From positions 1-32,905 of the forward strand of contig LUZK01000078.1 of NCBI GenBank assembly GCA_001603595.1: a stretch of DNA of 32,905 bases, in the 5' to 3' direction. Position 1 is the stretch's first letter. Each line of letters starts with the position of its first letter. A model generated the notes under the pieces. That model had not been told where the DNA came from. It did no database searches and saw only the letters and a list, made by a program, of their open reading frames with translations. Source of the stretch: Bacteroidales bacterium Bact_19. GTDB taxonomy: Bacteria > Bacteroidota > Bacteroidia > Bacteroidales > ML635J-15. Position numbers and translations under genes: made by a program. Positions 1-7,789 of this stretch are shown in pieces.

Positions 1-1
1 C

Positions 2-34
2 TCGTCGGCAGCGTCAGATGTGTATAAGAGACAG
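2..34 (+). other. Illumina Nextera read-1 adapter (contamination)
   Basis: Bases 2-34 match the 33-base Nextera transposase adapter for read 1. The last 19 bases (16-34, AGATGTGTATAAGAGACAG) are the Tn5 mosaic end. This is library-preparation sequence left on the contig end, not a biological transposon: no transposase or second mosaic end is present. Genuine sequence probably starts at 35, and the junction says nothing about what lies upstream in the genome. Confidence 0.97.
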
Positions 35-77
35 AGTTAGATTTGTGCAAAAATTTTTTTCAAGATTTTTCTACAAG

Positions 78-107
78 TATTAACATTTTTTCTAAAAAAT
101 GTTAATA
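78..107. repeat. Perfect 14-bp inverted repeat, 2-nt centre
   Basis: Arms 78-91 (TATTAACATTTTTT) and 94-107 (AAAAAATGTTAATA) are perfect reverse complements around CT. As RNA it could form a long A-U hairpin, but neither strand has a clean uridine run directly after it, so terminator function is doubtful. The ends carry half-sites ATTAACA and TGTTAAT, which recur with the same spacing at 176-203. Confidence 0.75.
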
Positions 108-175
108 AAATTACATTACTGTGAATCAATAATTTGTAAATTTTGATAAGAATTTAATAATCTGTTTTACAGTAA

Positions 176-206
176 ATTAACATTCATTTAATGTTTTGTT
201 AATAAA
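176..206. repeat. Second ATTAACATT-N12-TGTTAATAAA palindrome
   Basis: ATTAACATT at 176-184 and TGTTAATAAA at 197-206 repeat the half-sites of the 78-107 element; in both copies the TTAACA and TGTTAA cores are separated by 14 bases. The middle differs between the copies and here contains its own small inverted repeat (AACATT 179-184, AATGTT 190-195). The matching outer half-sites with an unmatched centre look more like a dimeric protein-binding site than a shared RNA hairpin. Confidence 0.55.
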
Positions 207-319
207 TAATAGTTGATATTTATTAAGTTTTTGTAAACCAATATGTTAAAAATTTAATGAATTTAGTAGATTGATCTTTTTATGAAATAAAAAGACAACA
301 ATTAATAACAAAATTCAAT

Positions 320-350
320 TTTGAAAGTTTATCACATAGAATTATATTTG
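320..350 (+). promoter_or_regulatory. Bacteroidota-type promoter for ileS
   Basis: TTTG at 320-323, a 19-base spacer, and TATATTTG at 343-350 match the Bacteroidota primary sigma pattern (TTTG near -33, TAnnTTTG near -7). Predicted start of transcription is about 357, giving a leader of about 20 bases before the ATG at 378. Confidence 0.7.
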
Positions 351-377
351 CAGCTTATTTAAAATGGTGATATTAAG

Positions 378-3300
378 ATGGATAAGAAATTTGCAGAGTA
401 CAAAGAATTCAATCTTGCTTCAATAAACAAAGAGTATGAAAAAAGATGGCAAGATAATGAAACATTTAAAAAGAGTATAAAAACAAGAGAAGATAATAAA
501 CCTTTTATTTTTTATGAAGGTCCACCATCAGCAAATGGAACTCCCGGAATTCACCATGTCATGGCAAGAACTATTAAAGATGTGGTTTGTCGTTTTAAAA
601 CAATGGAAGGATATCGGGTTGACCGAAAAGCTGGTTGGGATACTCACGGTTTACCTGTAGAACTTGGTGTAGAAAAATCTCTCGGAATAACAAAAGAAGA
701 CATTGGTAAAAAAATAAGTGTTGAAGAATACAATAAAATTTGCCGTAAAGAGGTAATGAAATATACCGACGAGTGGGAAAAACTTACCAGTCAGATGGGT
801 TACTGGGTTGATATGGATGACCCATACATTACTTATGATAGTAAATACATCGAAACTATATGGTATTTACTAAAACAACTTTACGAAAAAGGATTTTTAT
901 ACAAAGGATATACAATTCAGCCTTATTCGCCTGCTGCAGGAACCGGATTAAGTACTCACGAGCTTAACCAGCCGGGATGTTATCGTGATGTGAAAGATAC
1001 AACCGTTGTTGCTCTTTTCAAAGTAATTAATAATAATAATTCAGAAAAGTTTTATAACGGATTAGATACTAATTTATTTATACTTGCATGGACAACTACA
1101 CCTTGGACATTACCAAGTAATACTGCCCTTGCAGTTGGTCCTGATATTAAATATGTTAAAGTAAAAACTTTTAATCCATATTCTGGTGAAAAGATTTACG
1201 TAATTCTCTGCGAAGATCGTTTGAGCGCTTATTTTAAACCAGAATCAAAAGATTTAGATTTTGATGCTTACAAGCAAGGAGATAAACTTATTCCCTGGTC
1301 TGTTGTAGATGAATTTTACGGGAAAGACCTGCTTGGATGCGACTACGAACAGCTTATTGATTGGGTAAAACCAATGTCTCCCGCATTTAAAGTTATTCCT
1401 GGTGATTATGTTACTACTGAAGATGGTACCGGAATAGTTCATATTGCTCCTACATTTGGTGCTGATGATGCCAGAGTGGCAAAAGCTGCCGGAATACCTG
1501 CCTTGATAATTTATGATAAAGATGGAAATATTTGTCCATTAGTTGATAAACAAGGAAAATTCTATAGAATTGAAGATATACATTCTGAATTTGTTTCTAA
1601 ATATGTTAATATTACTACATATTCAGAATTTGCAGGAAAATATGTTAAAAATGAATACGATCCCGAAGGCAGTGCAAAAGAAACTACTACTGACGTTGAT
1701 ATTGCTGTAATGCTAAAACAACAAGGTAAAGCATTTAGAATTGAAAAACATGTTCATAATTATCCACATTGTTGGCGTACCGATAAACCGGTTTTATATT
1801 ATCCTTTGGATTCATGGTTTATCAAAACAACAGCAGTAAAAGACAGAATGATTGAACTTAATAAAACAATCAATTGGAAACCTGCAAGTACCGGTGAAGG
1901 ACGATTTGGAAAATGGCTTGAAAATCTTGTTGATTGGAATCTAAGCCGTTCACGTTATTGGGGAACTCCTCTTCCGATCTGGAGTACTGAAGACGGTAAA
2001 GAAAGAAAATGTATAGGTTCGGTTGAAGAGCTTATCAGCGAAATTAAAAAATCTGTTGAAAAAGGATATATGTCTGCTGATTACTGGAAAGATTTTGTAC
2101 CCGGTGATTACAACAAAGAGAATTACGATAAGATAGACCTTCACCGTCCTTATGTTGATGAAATAATTCTTGTTTCTTCCGATGGTCGTAAGATGTATCG
2201 TGAGCCAGATCTAATTGATGTTTGGTTTGATTCCGGAGCTATGCCTTATGCACAATGGCATTGGCCTTTCGAAAATTCCGAAAACTTCGAGAATTTATTT
2301 CCTGCTGATTTTATTGCAGAAGGGGTAGATCAAACTCGCGGTTGGTTTTTCACTCTACATGCTATTTCTACAATGATTAAAGATTCTGTTGCTTTTAAAA
2401 ATATTATTTCTAACGGTCTTGTTCTCGATAAAGACGGCAACAAGATGTCTAAACGTCTAGGTAATGCCGTTGATCCTTTTAAAACCATGAACGAGTACGG
2501 TGCGGATGCTTTACGCTGGTATATGATTACCAATTCACAATCATGGGATAATCTTAAATTTGACTTTTTCGGTGTTGATGAGGTGAAGCGTAAATTTTTT
2601 GGTACTTTATACAACACTTACAGTTTTTTTGCACTATATGCTAATATTGACGGGTTTAAATACAGCGAACCGGAAGTGGAATTTGAAAAACGCCCCGAAC
2701 TCGACAGATGGATTTTGAGTTTGTTGAATTCGTTGATTAAAGACGTTTATTGGTGTTACTCGAATTATGAAAATACTCGTGCCGGTCGTTTGATTCAAGA
2801 ATTTGTTAATGATAATCTTAGCAACTGGTATGTTCGTCTTGGACGAAAGAGATACTGGGGCGGTGATTATTCCGAAGATAAAATTTCTGCATATCAAACT
2901 TTATATACTTGTTTGATTACAGTTGCAAAATTAGCTGCTCCGATTGCTCCATTTTACATGGATAAATTATATTGCGATTTAAACTCTGTTACAGCTAAGG
3001 AACAATTTGAATCTGTTCATCTTGCTTATTTTCCAAAAGTAAATGAAGCACTGATTGATAAATCACTTGAAGAAAGAATGCAAATGGCACAGACTATTTC
3101 GTCAATGATTTTAAGTTTACGTCGAAAGGTAGGAATTAAAGTAAGACAGCCTCTTCAAAAAGCTCTTGTACCTGATATTGGAGGTGATTTCAAACAACAG
3201 CTTGAAAAAGTTAAAAATATCATAATCACAGAAACAAATATTAAAGAGATTGAAATTATTTCTGATAGTGCCGACTTTTTGGTAAAAAAAATAAAACCAA

Positions 3301-3815
3301 ACTTCAAATTACTCGGTCCTAGATTTGGTAAAATAATGAAAGAATTGTCTGCTTTGATTACTTCAATGTCTCAAAAAGAAATTAACCAACTGGAACACCA
3401 AGGAAAGTTTATTTTTAACATAAGTAATCAAGAAGTAATCATAGGTATCGAAGATGTCGAAATCATTAGTGAAGATATTCCCGGTTGGCTTGTGGATAAT
3501 GAAGGCAAATTTACCGTTGCTCTTGATGTAACATTGAATGATGATTTAATTGCTGAAGGTATTGCAAGAGAATTTATTAATCGTATTCAAAATATTCGTA
3601 AAGACAGTGGATTTGATGTTACTGACAAAATTAATATTGAAGTGGCATCGCATCCTGAAATTGATTCAGCATTGTTAAAACATAAAGATTATATATGTTC
3701 TCAAACATTAGCATTATCGTTAAAAATAGTTAATGATTTGGAACAAAATAAAAAATTAATCGTAGAAATAAATGATTTTGAAACAGAAGTGAGTATAACA
3801 AAAAGTCGAACTTAA
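378..3815 (+). CDS. ileS: Isoleucyl-tRNA synthetase
   Basis: Class I aminoacyl-tRNA synthetase that charges tRNA-Ile with isoleucine in the cytoplasm. The HIGH motif is GIHH at residues 57-60 inside NGTPGIHHVMARTIKD, and the KMSKS loop is KMSKR at 689-693. The CP1 editing domain lies between them (for example TTTPWTLPSN and GTGIVHIAPTFGADD), followed by the anticodon-binding helical domain. Length 1,145 residues and the sequence around the HIGH motif fit the longer, eukaryote-like IleS2 type; from family knowledge such enzymes are often less sensitive to mupirocin, which I infer but cannot test. The start ATG lies about 28 bases after a good promoter box. The next gene begins 12 bases after the stop, so the two are probably co-transcribed. 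Confidence 0.98.
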   Translation: MDKKFAEYKEFNLASINKEYEKRWQDNETFKKSIKTREDNKPFIFYEGPPSANGTPGIHHVMARTIKDVVCRFKTMEGYRVDRKAGWDTHGLPVELGVEKSLGITKEDIGKKISVEEYNKICRKEVMKYTDEWEKLTSQMGYWVDMDDPYITYDSKYIETIWYLLKQLYEKGFLYKGYTIQPYSPAAGTGLSTHELNQPGCYRDVKDTTVVALFKVINNNNSEKFYNGLDTNLFILAWTTTPWTLPSNTALAVGPDIKYVKVKTFNPYSGEKIYVILCEDRLSAYFKPESKDLDFDAYKQGDKLIPWSVVDEFYGKDLLGCDYEQLIDWVKPMSPAFKVIPGDYVTTEDGTGIVHIAPTFGADDARVAKAAGIPALIIYDKDGNICPLVDKQGKFYRIEDIHSEFVSKYVNITTYSEFAGKYVKNEYDPEGSAKETTTDVDIAVMLKQQGKAFRIEKHVHNYPHCWRTDKPVLYYPLDSWFIKTTAVKDRMIELNKTINWKPASTGEGRFGKWLENLVDWNLSRSRYWGTPLPIWSTEDGKERKCIGSVEELISEIKKSVEKGYMSADYWKDFVPGDYNKENYDKIDLHRPYVDEIILVSSDGRKMYREPDLIDVWFDSGAMPYAQWHWPFENSENFENLFPADFIAEGVDQTRGWFFTLHAISTMIKDSVAFKNIISNGLVLDKDGNKMSKRLGNAVDPFKTMNEYGADALRWYMITNSQSWDNLKFDFFGVDEVKRKFFGTLYNTYSFFALYANIDGFKYSEPEVEFEKRPELDRWILSLLNSLIKDVYWCYSNYENTRAGRLIQEFVNDNLSNWYVRLGRKRYWGGDYSEDKISAYQTLYTCLITVAKLAAPIAPFYMDKLYCDLNSVTAKEQFESVHLAYFPKVNEALIDKSLEERMQMAQTISSMILSLRRKVGIKVRQPLQKALVPDIGGDFKQQLEKVKNIIITETNIKEIEIISDSADFLVKKIKPNFKLLGPRFGKIMKELSALITSMSQKEINQLEHQGKFIFNISNQEVIIGIEDVEIISEDIPGWLVDNEGKFTVALDVTLNDDLIAEGIAREFINRIQNIRKDSGFDVTDKINIEVASHPEIDSALLKHKDYICSQTLALSLKIVNDLEQNKKLIVEINDFETEVSITKSRT

Positions 3816-3827
3816 AATTTAGGGCTT

Positions 3828-4217
3828 ATGAGCGAAGAAAGTCAAGAAAAAACCAGATACACCAACGAAGAACTTCAGGAGTTCAAAGAAATAATTCTGA
3901 AAAAATTGGATAAAGCTCAAAAAGATTATGAGCTGTACAAAAGTATGTTAAGTCTTACCGACACAAACGACACTATGGACACTTCACCAACCTTCAAGTT
4001 GTTGGAAGAAGGTGCAAACGTGATGACAAAAGAAGAAATAGCAAAAATTGCTCAACGGCAGTTAAAATTTATACAACATCTGCAAGCTGCATTAGTGAGG
4101 ATTGAAAACGGCACTTATGGAATTTGTCGGGAAACCGGAAAGTTGATAAGCAAAGAAAGATTAAGAGCAGTTCCGCATGCTACATTAAGTATTGAAGCTA
4201 AACAAAACAGAAAATAA
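3828..4217 (+). CDS. DksA/TraR-like regulator with degenerate zinc finger
   Basis: 129-residue protein of the DksA/TraR C4-type zinc-finger family, whose members act in the RNA polymerase secondary channel. The N-terminal half is a charged helical coiled coil (about residues 14-95) and the C-terminal part carries the family signature GTYGICRETGKLISKERLRA. Only one cysteine remains (C100); the partner cysteines of the CxxC pairs are replaced (RETGK, and SIEAKQ at the C-terminal pair), so it probably binds no zinc. From memory this is the common form in Bacteroidota. The gene follows ileS by 12 bases and ends just before a strong terminator. Its exact role is unknown; I do not call it DksA itself. 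Confidence 0.88.
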   Translation: MSEESQEKTRYTNEELQEFKEIILKKLDKAQKDYELYKSMLSLTDTNDTMDTSPTFKLLEEGANVMTKEEIAKIAQRQLKFIQHLQAALVRIENGTYGICRETGKLISKERLRAVPHATLSIEAKQNRK

Positions 4218-4243
4218 CCAAACCAATATCCATGAACATTTAA

Positions 4244-4279
4244 CAGCCGACCAGCTTTTGCTGGTCGGTTGTTTGTTTT
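4244..4279. terminator. Two-way intrinsic terminator between convergent genes
   Basis: A 12-bp stem (4244-4255 with 4260-4271, one G-T pair) closes a TTTT loop and is followed by TTTGTTTTA on the plus strand. It sits between the ends of the DksA/TraR-like gene (+) and recG (-), so it can serve both; on the minus strand the run after the stem is only TTAAATGTT, so termination there may be weaker. Confidence 0.85.
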
Positions 4280-4286
4280 ATACACA

Positions 4287-6395
4287 TCAACTTATTATTC
4301 CAAGATCAATTTTTCCGCGGTTAATAATTTTAAGTTGTTTAAGAAAAATAGTATTGTCTGGTTTTTGTAATTCGGGATCATCGTTAAGAATATCTTCTGC
4401 AAGAATTTTTACGTATTGAATAAGTTGTCCATCCTGGCTGAGGTCAGCCATTTTTAGGTTGAGACTGAACCCGCTCTGTTGAGTACCTGCCATATCTCCG
4501 GGACCTCTGAGCTTAAGGTCTGTTTCAGCTATTTCGAAACCATCGGTTGTGTTAACCATAGTTAATATCCTGTTATATGCATTATCGGAGAGTTCGTCGG
4601 CTGTCATAAGTATGCAATATGATTGTTCAGAACCTCTTCCTACTCTGCCTCTCAATTGGTGTAATTGCGAAAGCCCGAATCTTTCTGCACTTTCTATTAC
4701 CATTACAGTTGCATTTGGTACGTCAACTCCCACCTCAATTACTGTGGTAGCAATCATAATTTGTGTTTGATGCCGAACAAAAAGTTGCATGGAATATTCT
4801 TTATCGGCAGGTTTCATGCGACCATGTACAACAGAAATACTGTATTTTGGTGGAGGAAATGCTCTACTGTAACCTTCAACACCATCTTCAAGGTCTTTGT
4901 AGTCCATTGTTTCGGATTCTTGTATCAATGGAAACACAACATAAACCTGTCTGCCAAGCTCTATTTGTTTTTTTATGAAACCAAAAATTCGCATTCGGTC
5001 CTTATCCGTAAAGTGTTTTGTTATAATTTTTGTTCGTCCAGGGGGTAATTCATCAATAACAGATACATCAAGGTCGCCATAGAGCGTCATTGCCAAGGTA
5101 CGAGGTATTGGTGTTGCAGACATTATTAACACATGTGGGGGAATTTTATTTTTAATCCATAATTTTGCTCTCTGTTCTACTCCGAAACGATGTTGTTCAT
5201 CAATAACAACAAATCCTAAGTTTTTAAATTCTACAACATCTTCAATCAGAGCATGTGTTCCGATAATAATATGTATTTTTCCTTCGGCAAGTTCTTTGTA
5301 AATTTCTTCTTTTTCTTTTTTTTTCGTCGAACCTGTCAACAACTTGAAGTTTAAATCCAAACCTTGAAGGAATTTTTTTATGGAGTTAAAATGTTGTTGT
5401 GCAAGAATTTCGGTTGGAGCCATCATGCAGGCCTGATAGCCATTATCTACTGCCATTAAAATACTTAAAAGAGCCACCATTGTTTTACCGCTGCCTACAT
5501 CACCTTGAAGCAAGCGATTCATTTGTTTTCCACTCGAAACATCTGTTCTGATTTCACGAAGTACTCTAATTTGAGCATTAGTGAGTTTAAAAGGAATATT
5601 TTTATAAAAACATTGCTTTACATAGTAGTCCTTGTTTTTATCAAAGGTAAAGCCTTTAGAGTTTTTCTTACGTTTGAATTTTATTTGCAAAAGATTTAGT
5701 TGGATGTAAAACAATTCCTCGAATTTAATACGATACTGAGCTTTAGACAATTCTTCTGTATTTTCCGGAAAATGTATAATTCTTATTGCATCTTCGAGTT
5801 TTAACAATTCATGTTTTTCTCGAAAATTTAGAGGAAGAGTTTCTTCAATTTTACCAGATATCTCTTTAAGCAGAGTCTCGCAAAGTTTCTGAATTGTTTT
5901 TGAGGTAATGAAACTATTTTTTAAATTTTCAGTTGTACTGTATTGAGGGTAAAGATTTTTAGCGATTTGAGTTTTCCACTTTTCAACATCTTCAATATCA
6001 GGATGAACAATGTTAATACGTCCTAAAAATTCTTTGGGTTTTCCAAATAAAATATATTCTTTGTGAAGCTGTATAGAATCTCTTATCCATTTTATTCCTT
6101 GAAACCAAACAATTTCAACAACTCCTGTATCATCAGCAAAATATCCTACTAATTTTTTTCCACTTCTGGAAATTGTTGTCGTCTCAAAATTTAAAAATTT
6201 ACCTTTTAGCTGAATATAAGGTAAATCTTTGTGTAGTTCTTTTACAGTATAGAATTTACTACGGTCAATATAACGATAAGGAAAAAAATATATTAAATCA
6301 CGGTATGTTTCAAGACCAAGTTCTTTGTTTAAAAGTTCCGCTTTTTTAGGTCCTACACCCGGTAAATATTTAAGTTCCTTATCAAGTATTGACAT
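4287..6395 (-). CDS. recG: ATP-dependent DNA helicase RecG
   Basis: Superfamily 2 helicase that regresses stalled replication forks and processes branched recombination intermediates. From the chosen start (MSILDKELKYLPGVGPKKAE) it is 702 residues, normal for the family. An N-terminal HhH-like and wedge/OB region (about 1-150) precedes the motor: Walker A GDVGSGKT (298-305), DEQHRFG (DEQH at 399-402), SATPIPRTLA, and the motif VI region QLRGRVGRG. An in-frame ATG at 6467 would add 24 residues, but these do not look like RecG, and a promoter box TATATTTG (6415-6422) lies within that extension, so I place the start at 6395. It converges with the ileS unit. Confidence 0.97.
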   Translation of the reverse strand: MSILDKELKYLPGVGPKKAELLNKELGLETYRDLIYFFPYRYIDRSKFYTVKELHKDLPYIQLKGKFLNFETTTISRSGKKLVGYFADDTGVVEIVWFQGIKWIRDSIQLHKEYILFGKPKEFLGRINIVHPDIEDVEKWKTQIAKNLYPQYSTTENLKNSFITSKTIQKLCETLLKEISGKIEETLPLNFREKHELLKLEDAIRIIHFPENTEELSKAQYRIKFEELFYIQLNLLQIKFKRKKNSKGFTFDKNKDYYVKQCFYKNIPFKLTNAQIRVLREIRTDVSSGKQMNRLLQGDVGSGKTMVALLSILMAVDNGYQACMMAPTEILAQQHFNSIKKFLQGLDLNFKLLTGSTKKKEKEEIYKELAEGKIHIIIGTHALIEDVVEFKNLGFVVIDEQHRFGVEQRAKLWIKNKIPPHVLIMSATPIPRTLAMTLYGDLDVSVIDELPPGRTKIITKHFTDKDRMRIFGFIKKQIELGRQVYVVFPLIQESETMDYKDLEDGVEGYSRAFPPPKYSISVVHGRMKPADKEYSMQLFVRHQTQIMIATTVIEVGVDVPNATVMVIESAERFGLSQLHQLRGRVGRGSEQSYCILMTADELSDNAYNRILTMVNTTDGFEIAETDLKLRGPGDMAGTQQSGFSLNLKMADLSQDGQLIQYVKILAEDILNDDPELQKPDNTIFLKQLKIINRGKIDLGIIS

Positions 6396-6414
6396 TAAAA
6401 AATTATATTTACTA

Positions 6415-6422
6415 CAAATATA
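6415..6422 (-). promoter_or_regulatory. Candidate -7 box for recG
   Basis: On the minus strand these bases read TATATTTG, a full match to TAnnTTTG, 20 bases before the recG ATG at 6395. No good TTTG element is seen upstream at the expected distance, so the support is only half of a promoter; its value is in deciding between the two recG start codons. Confidence 0.45.
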
Positions 6423-6588
6423 TGAAATGTTTGTTACTTGTTGGAGTTTTAATTCAGAATTAAACATTAGAAATCAAAATGCTAATGATTAGTGGTGTAA
6501 GGATAAAGTACATCATTCGTTAAATATTTTCTAATTAGATTTTTACAAATAATATATACAATTAAATTTTCAACTTAGCACATCGTAT

Positions 6589-7578
6589 TTATATATAATT
6601 ATTAATTAACATTTCGTTATAATCAACTTTAAACCTTATGTTTTTAGATTTCCATCTACGATTTATGGCGACATAATCGGGATATGGTGAATAATTCTTA
6701 TTCAAAAAGTCTTTGTATAATTCCTCCATCTTTAAATATTTTATCCACGCAAGTCTAACCTCTAAAAGTTTATAGTAATCCGGAACAGATTTTAAACTTT
6801 GCAAAAACGAATAAAAATTTGCATATACTTGCAGGTACTTAGTGGATACTCCACGCATAAACCTATTTATAAAAACTTTGAATTCTTCTGATTTGTATTT
6901 ATGTATTTTCAAACACTTTTCTAATTTCTTGATTTTTACAGGAATATTTTTTTCTTTTTTTAAATTTTTAATGTCGTCAATTAAAATGTTTTCATCATCC
7001 TTAAAAAATAATAAAGCTCTATCCCGAACTCTACCGTCAAATCGTAGGTGAAAATCTTTTCTTATACTTTCTCCGATGTTAATAAACTTAAACTCTGTTA
7101 TTCTACTATCTGTAATAGAACACAAATTAACTCTTTGTTTAATTTTTACTCTTCTTCCGGACACTCTCTTACGACCTTTTTCGTTGAAATTAAAAACAAT
7201 TTTATTTGCTATCGTTACTGATTCGTAATCTTGCTTGACTAATTGCAAGGCCAAAAAAATCTTATGTCGCCAATCAAAGGCAGTTAAAATACTAATTCCA
7301 AATTTTTGTGAAATATTTTTTATCGTCAAAACTTCCCCAATATTGAACATATCAAACAATCTCAAAAACTTTTCTTTTTTATTTATGTAATGAATGCTGC
7401 TTCCGCTTGTCGGAACAAACGTGCGACGACATTCTTTACATCTATATCTCGATACATTTACATACTTTCCAAACTTGATAAAATGTTTGCTGCCACAGTG
7501 AGGACATTCCTTAACCGGCAAGTTCACAATCTCTTGTGGAAAGATATTACGTTTTACTTTTTTGCTTTTTTGATTCAT
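6589..7578 (-). CDS. IS1595-like transposase homologue, catalytic Asp apparently lost
   Basis: 329 residues from the ATG at 7578 (a TTG at 7602 would add eight). The N-terminus has a zinc ribbon (CPHCGS ... YRCKECRRTF) followed by a helix-turn-helix ending in ISILTAFDWRHKIF, the layout of IS1595/ISSpo8-type transposases. The later part keeps family landmarks DFHLRFDGR and INRFMRGVSTKYLQ. Where active relatives have ADETYF with the first catalytic Asp-Glu, this protein has ANKIVF, so Asp is replaced by Asn; the late NSYHS segment reads HKYKS. That alignment is from memory. The frame is intact, strongly lysine- and AT-rich, and preceded by a good promoter. I see no convincing terminal inverted repeats or target duplication. 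It may be a domesticated DNA-binding protein or a decaying element. Confidence 0.72.
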   Translation of the reverse strand: MNQKSKKVKRNIFPQEIVNLPVKECPHCGSKHFIKFGKYVNVSRYRCKECRRTFVPTSGSSIHYINKKEKFLRLFDMFNIGEVLTIKNISQKFGISILTAFDWRHKIFLALQLVKQDYESVTIANKIVFNFNEKGRKRVSGRRVKIKQRVNLCSITDSRITEFKFINIGESIRKDFHLRFDGRVRDRALLFFKDDENILIDDIKNLKKEKNIPVKIKKLEKCLKIHKYKSEEFKVFINRFMRGVSTKYLQVYANFYSFLQSLKSVPDYYKLLEVRLAWIKYLKMEELYKDFLNKNYSPYPDYVAINRRWKSKNIRFKVDYNEMLINNYI

Positions 7579-7609
7579 TGTAAAAAGATTTTTAATAAGC
7601 AAATTATTG

Positions 7610-7640
7610 CAAAATTAAAAAATAAAAATAACAACACAAA
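7610..7640 (-). promoter_or_regulatory. Promoter for the transposase-like gene
   Basis: On the minus strand TTTG (7637-7640), 19 bases, then TAATTTTG (7610-7617): the same form and spacing as the ileS promoter. Predicted transcription start is about 7603, some 25 bases before the ATG at 7578 and at or beyond the alternative TTG at 7602, which favours the ATG. Confidence 0.6.
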
Positions 7641-7724
7641 CATAAAATAAATAATTTAACTAATTATTTTATCACTCCAATCCTTTCCCTTTTTGATCAT
7701 CTAAAATTTTGGTACAGCTATTCT

Positions 7725-7751
7725 TTTGATTTTATCCTTTTCTTAAATTTG
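7725..7751 (+). promoter_or_regulatory. Candidate promoter for the methyltransferase operon
   Basis: TAAATTTG at 7744-7751 matches the -7 box, with TTTG at 7725-7728. The spacer is 15 bases, shorter than the usual 17-23. The predicted start at about 7758 gives a leader of about 30 bases before the ATG at 7790. Confidence 0.45.
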
Positions 7752-7789
7752 TTTTTATTTGTGATACTTTTAAATTTAAAATTGTTTAC

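Larger units (their letters stand above)
35..377. other. AT-rich non-coding leader upstream of ileS
   Basis: No convincing coding frame is visible here; all frames are broken by stops and the base composition is very AT-rich. It holds two interrupted palindromes with the same half-sites and spacing (78-107 and 176-206), a further half-site TGTTAA at 244-249, and a promoter for ileS at 320-350. A box TAGATTTG at 38-45 also fits the promoter form but sits next to the adapter junction and has no clear target. No T-box leader or other known riboswitch is recognisable. Confidence 0.7.

Noticed and set aside
2-34. Tn5-like transposon end
   Set aside because: It is the library adapter: the match covers the full 33-base Nextera oligonucleotide, not just the mosaic end.
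78-107. Intrinsic terminator of an upstream gene
   Set aside because: The stem is almost entirely A-T and is not followed by a clean T run on either strand, and the upstream gene is not in the window.
1-377. T-box or other amino-acid-sensing leader of ileS
   Set aside because: No T-box sequence, specifier loop or terminator-antiterminator pair is visible, and such leaders are typical of Firmicutes rather than Bacteroidota.
4665-5048. Plus-strand open frames opposite recG, and similar frames opposite other genes
   Set aside because: They lie antisense within clear protein genes, have unnatural composition and no recognisable family; they are frame shadows.
6499-7739. AAGGATAAA (6499-6507) and TTTATCCTT (7731-7739) as terminal inverted repeats of an insertion sequence around the transposase-like gene
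   Set aside because: The 1,241-base distance is right for an IS, but only nine bases match, the match does not extend, no target duplication is visible, and such a pair is plausible by chance in this AT-rich DNA.
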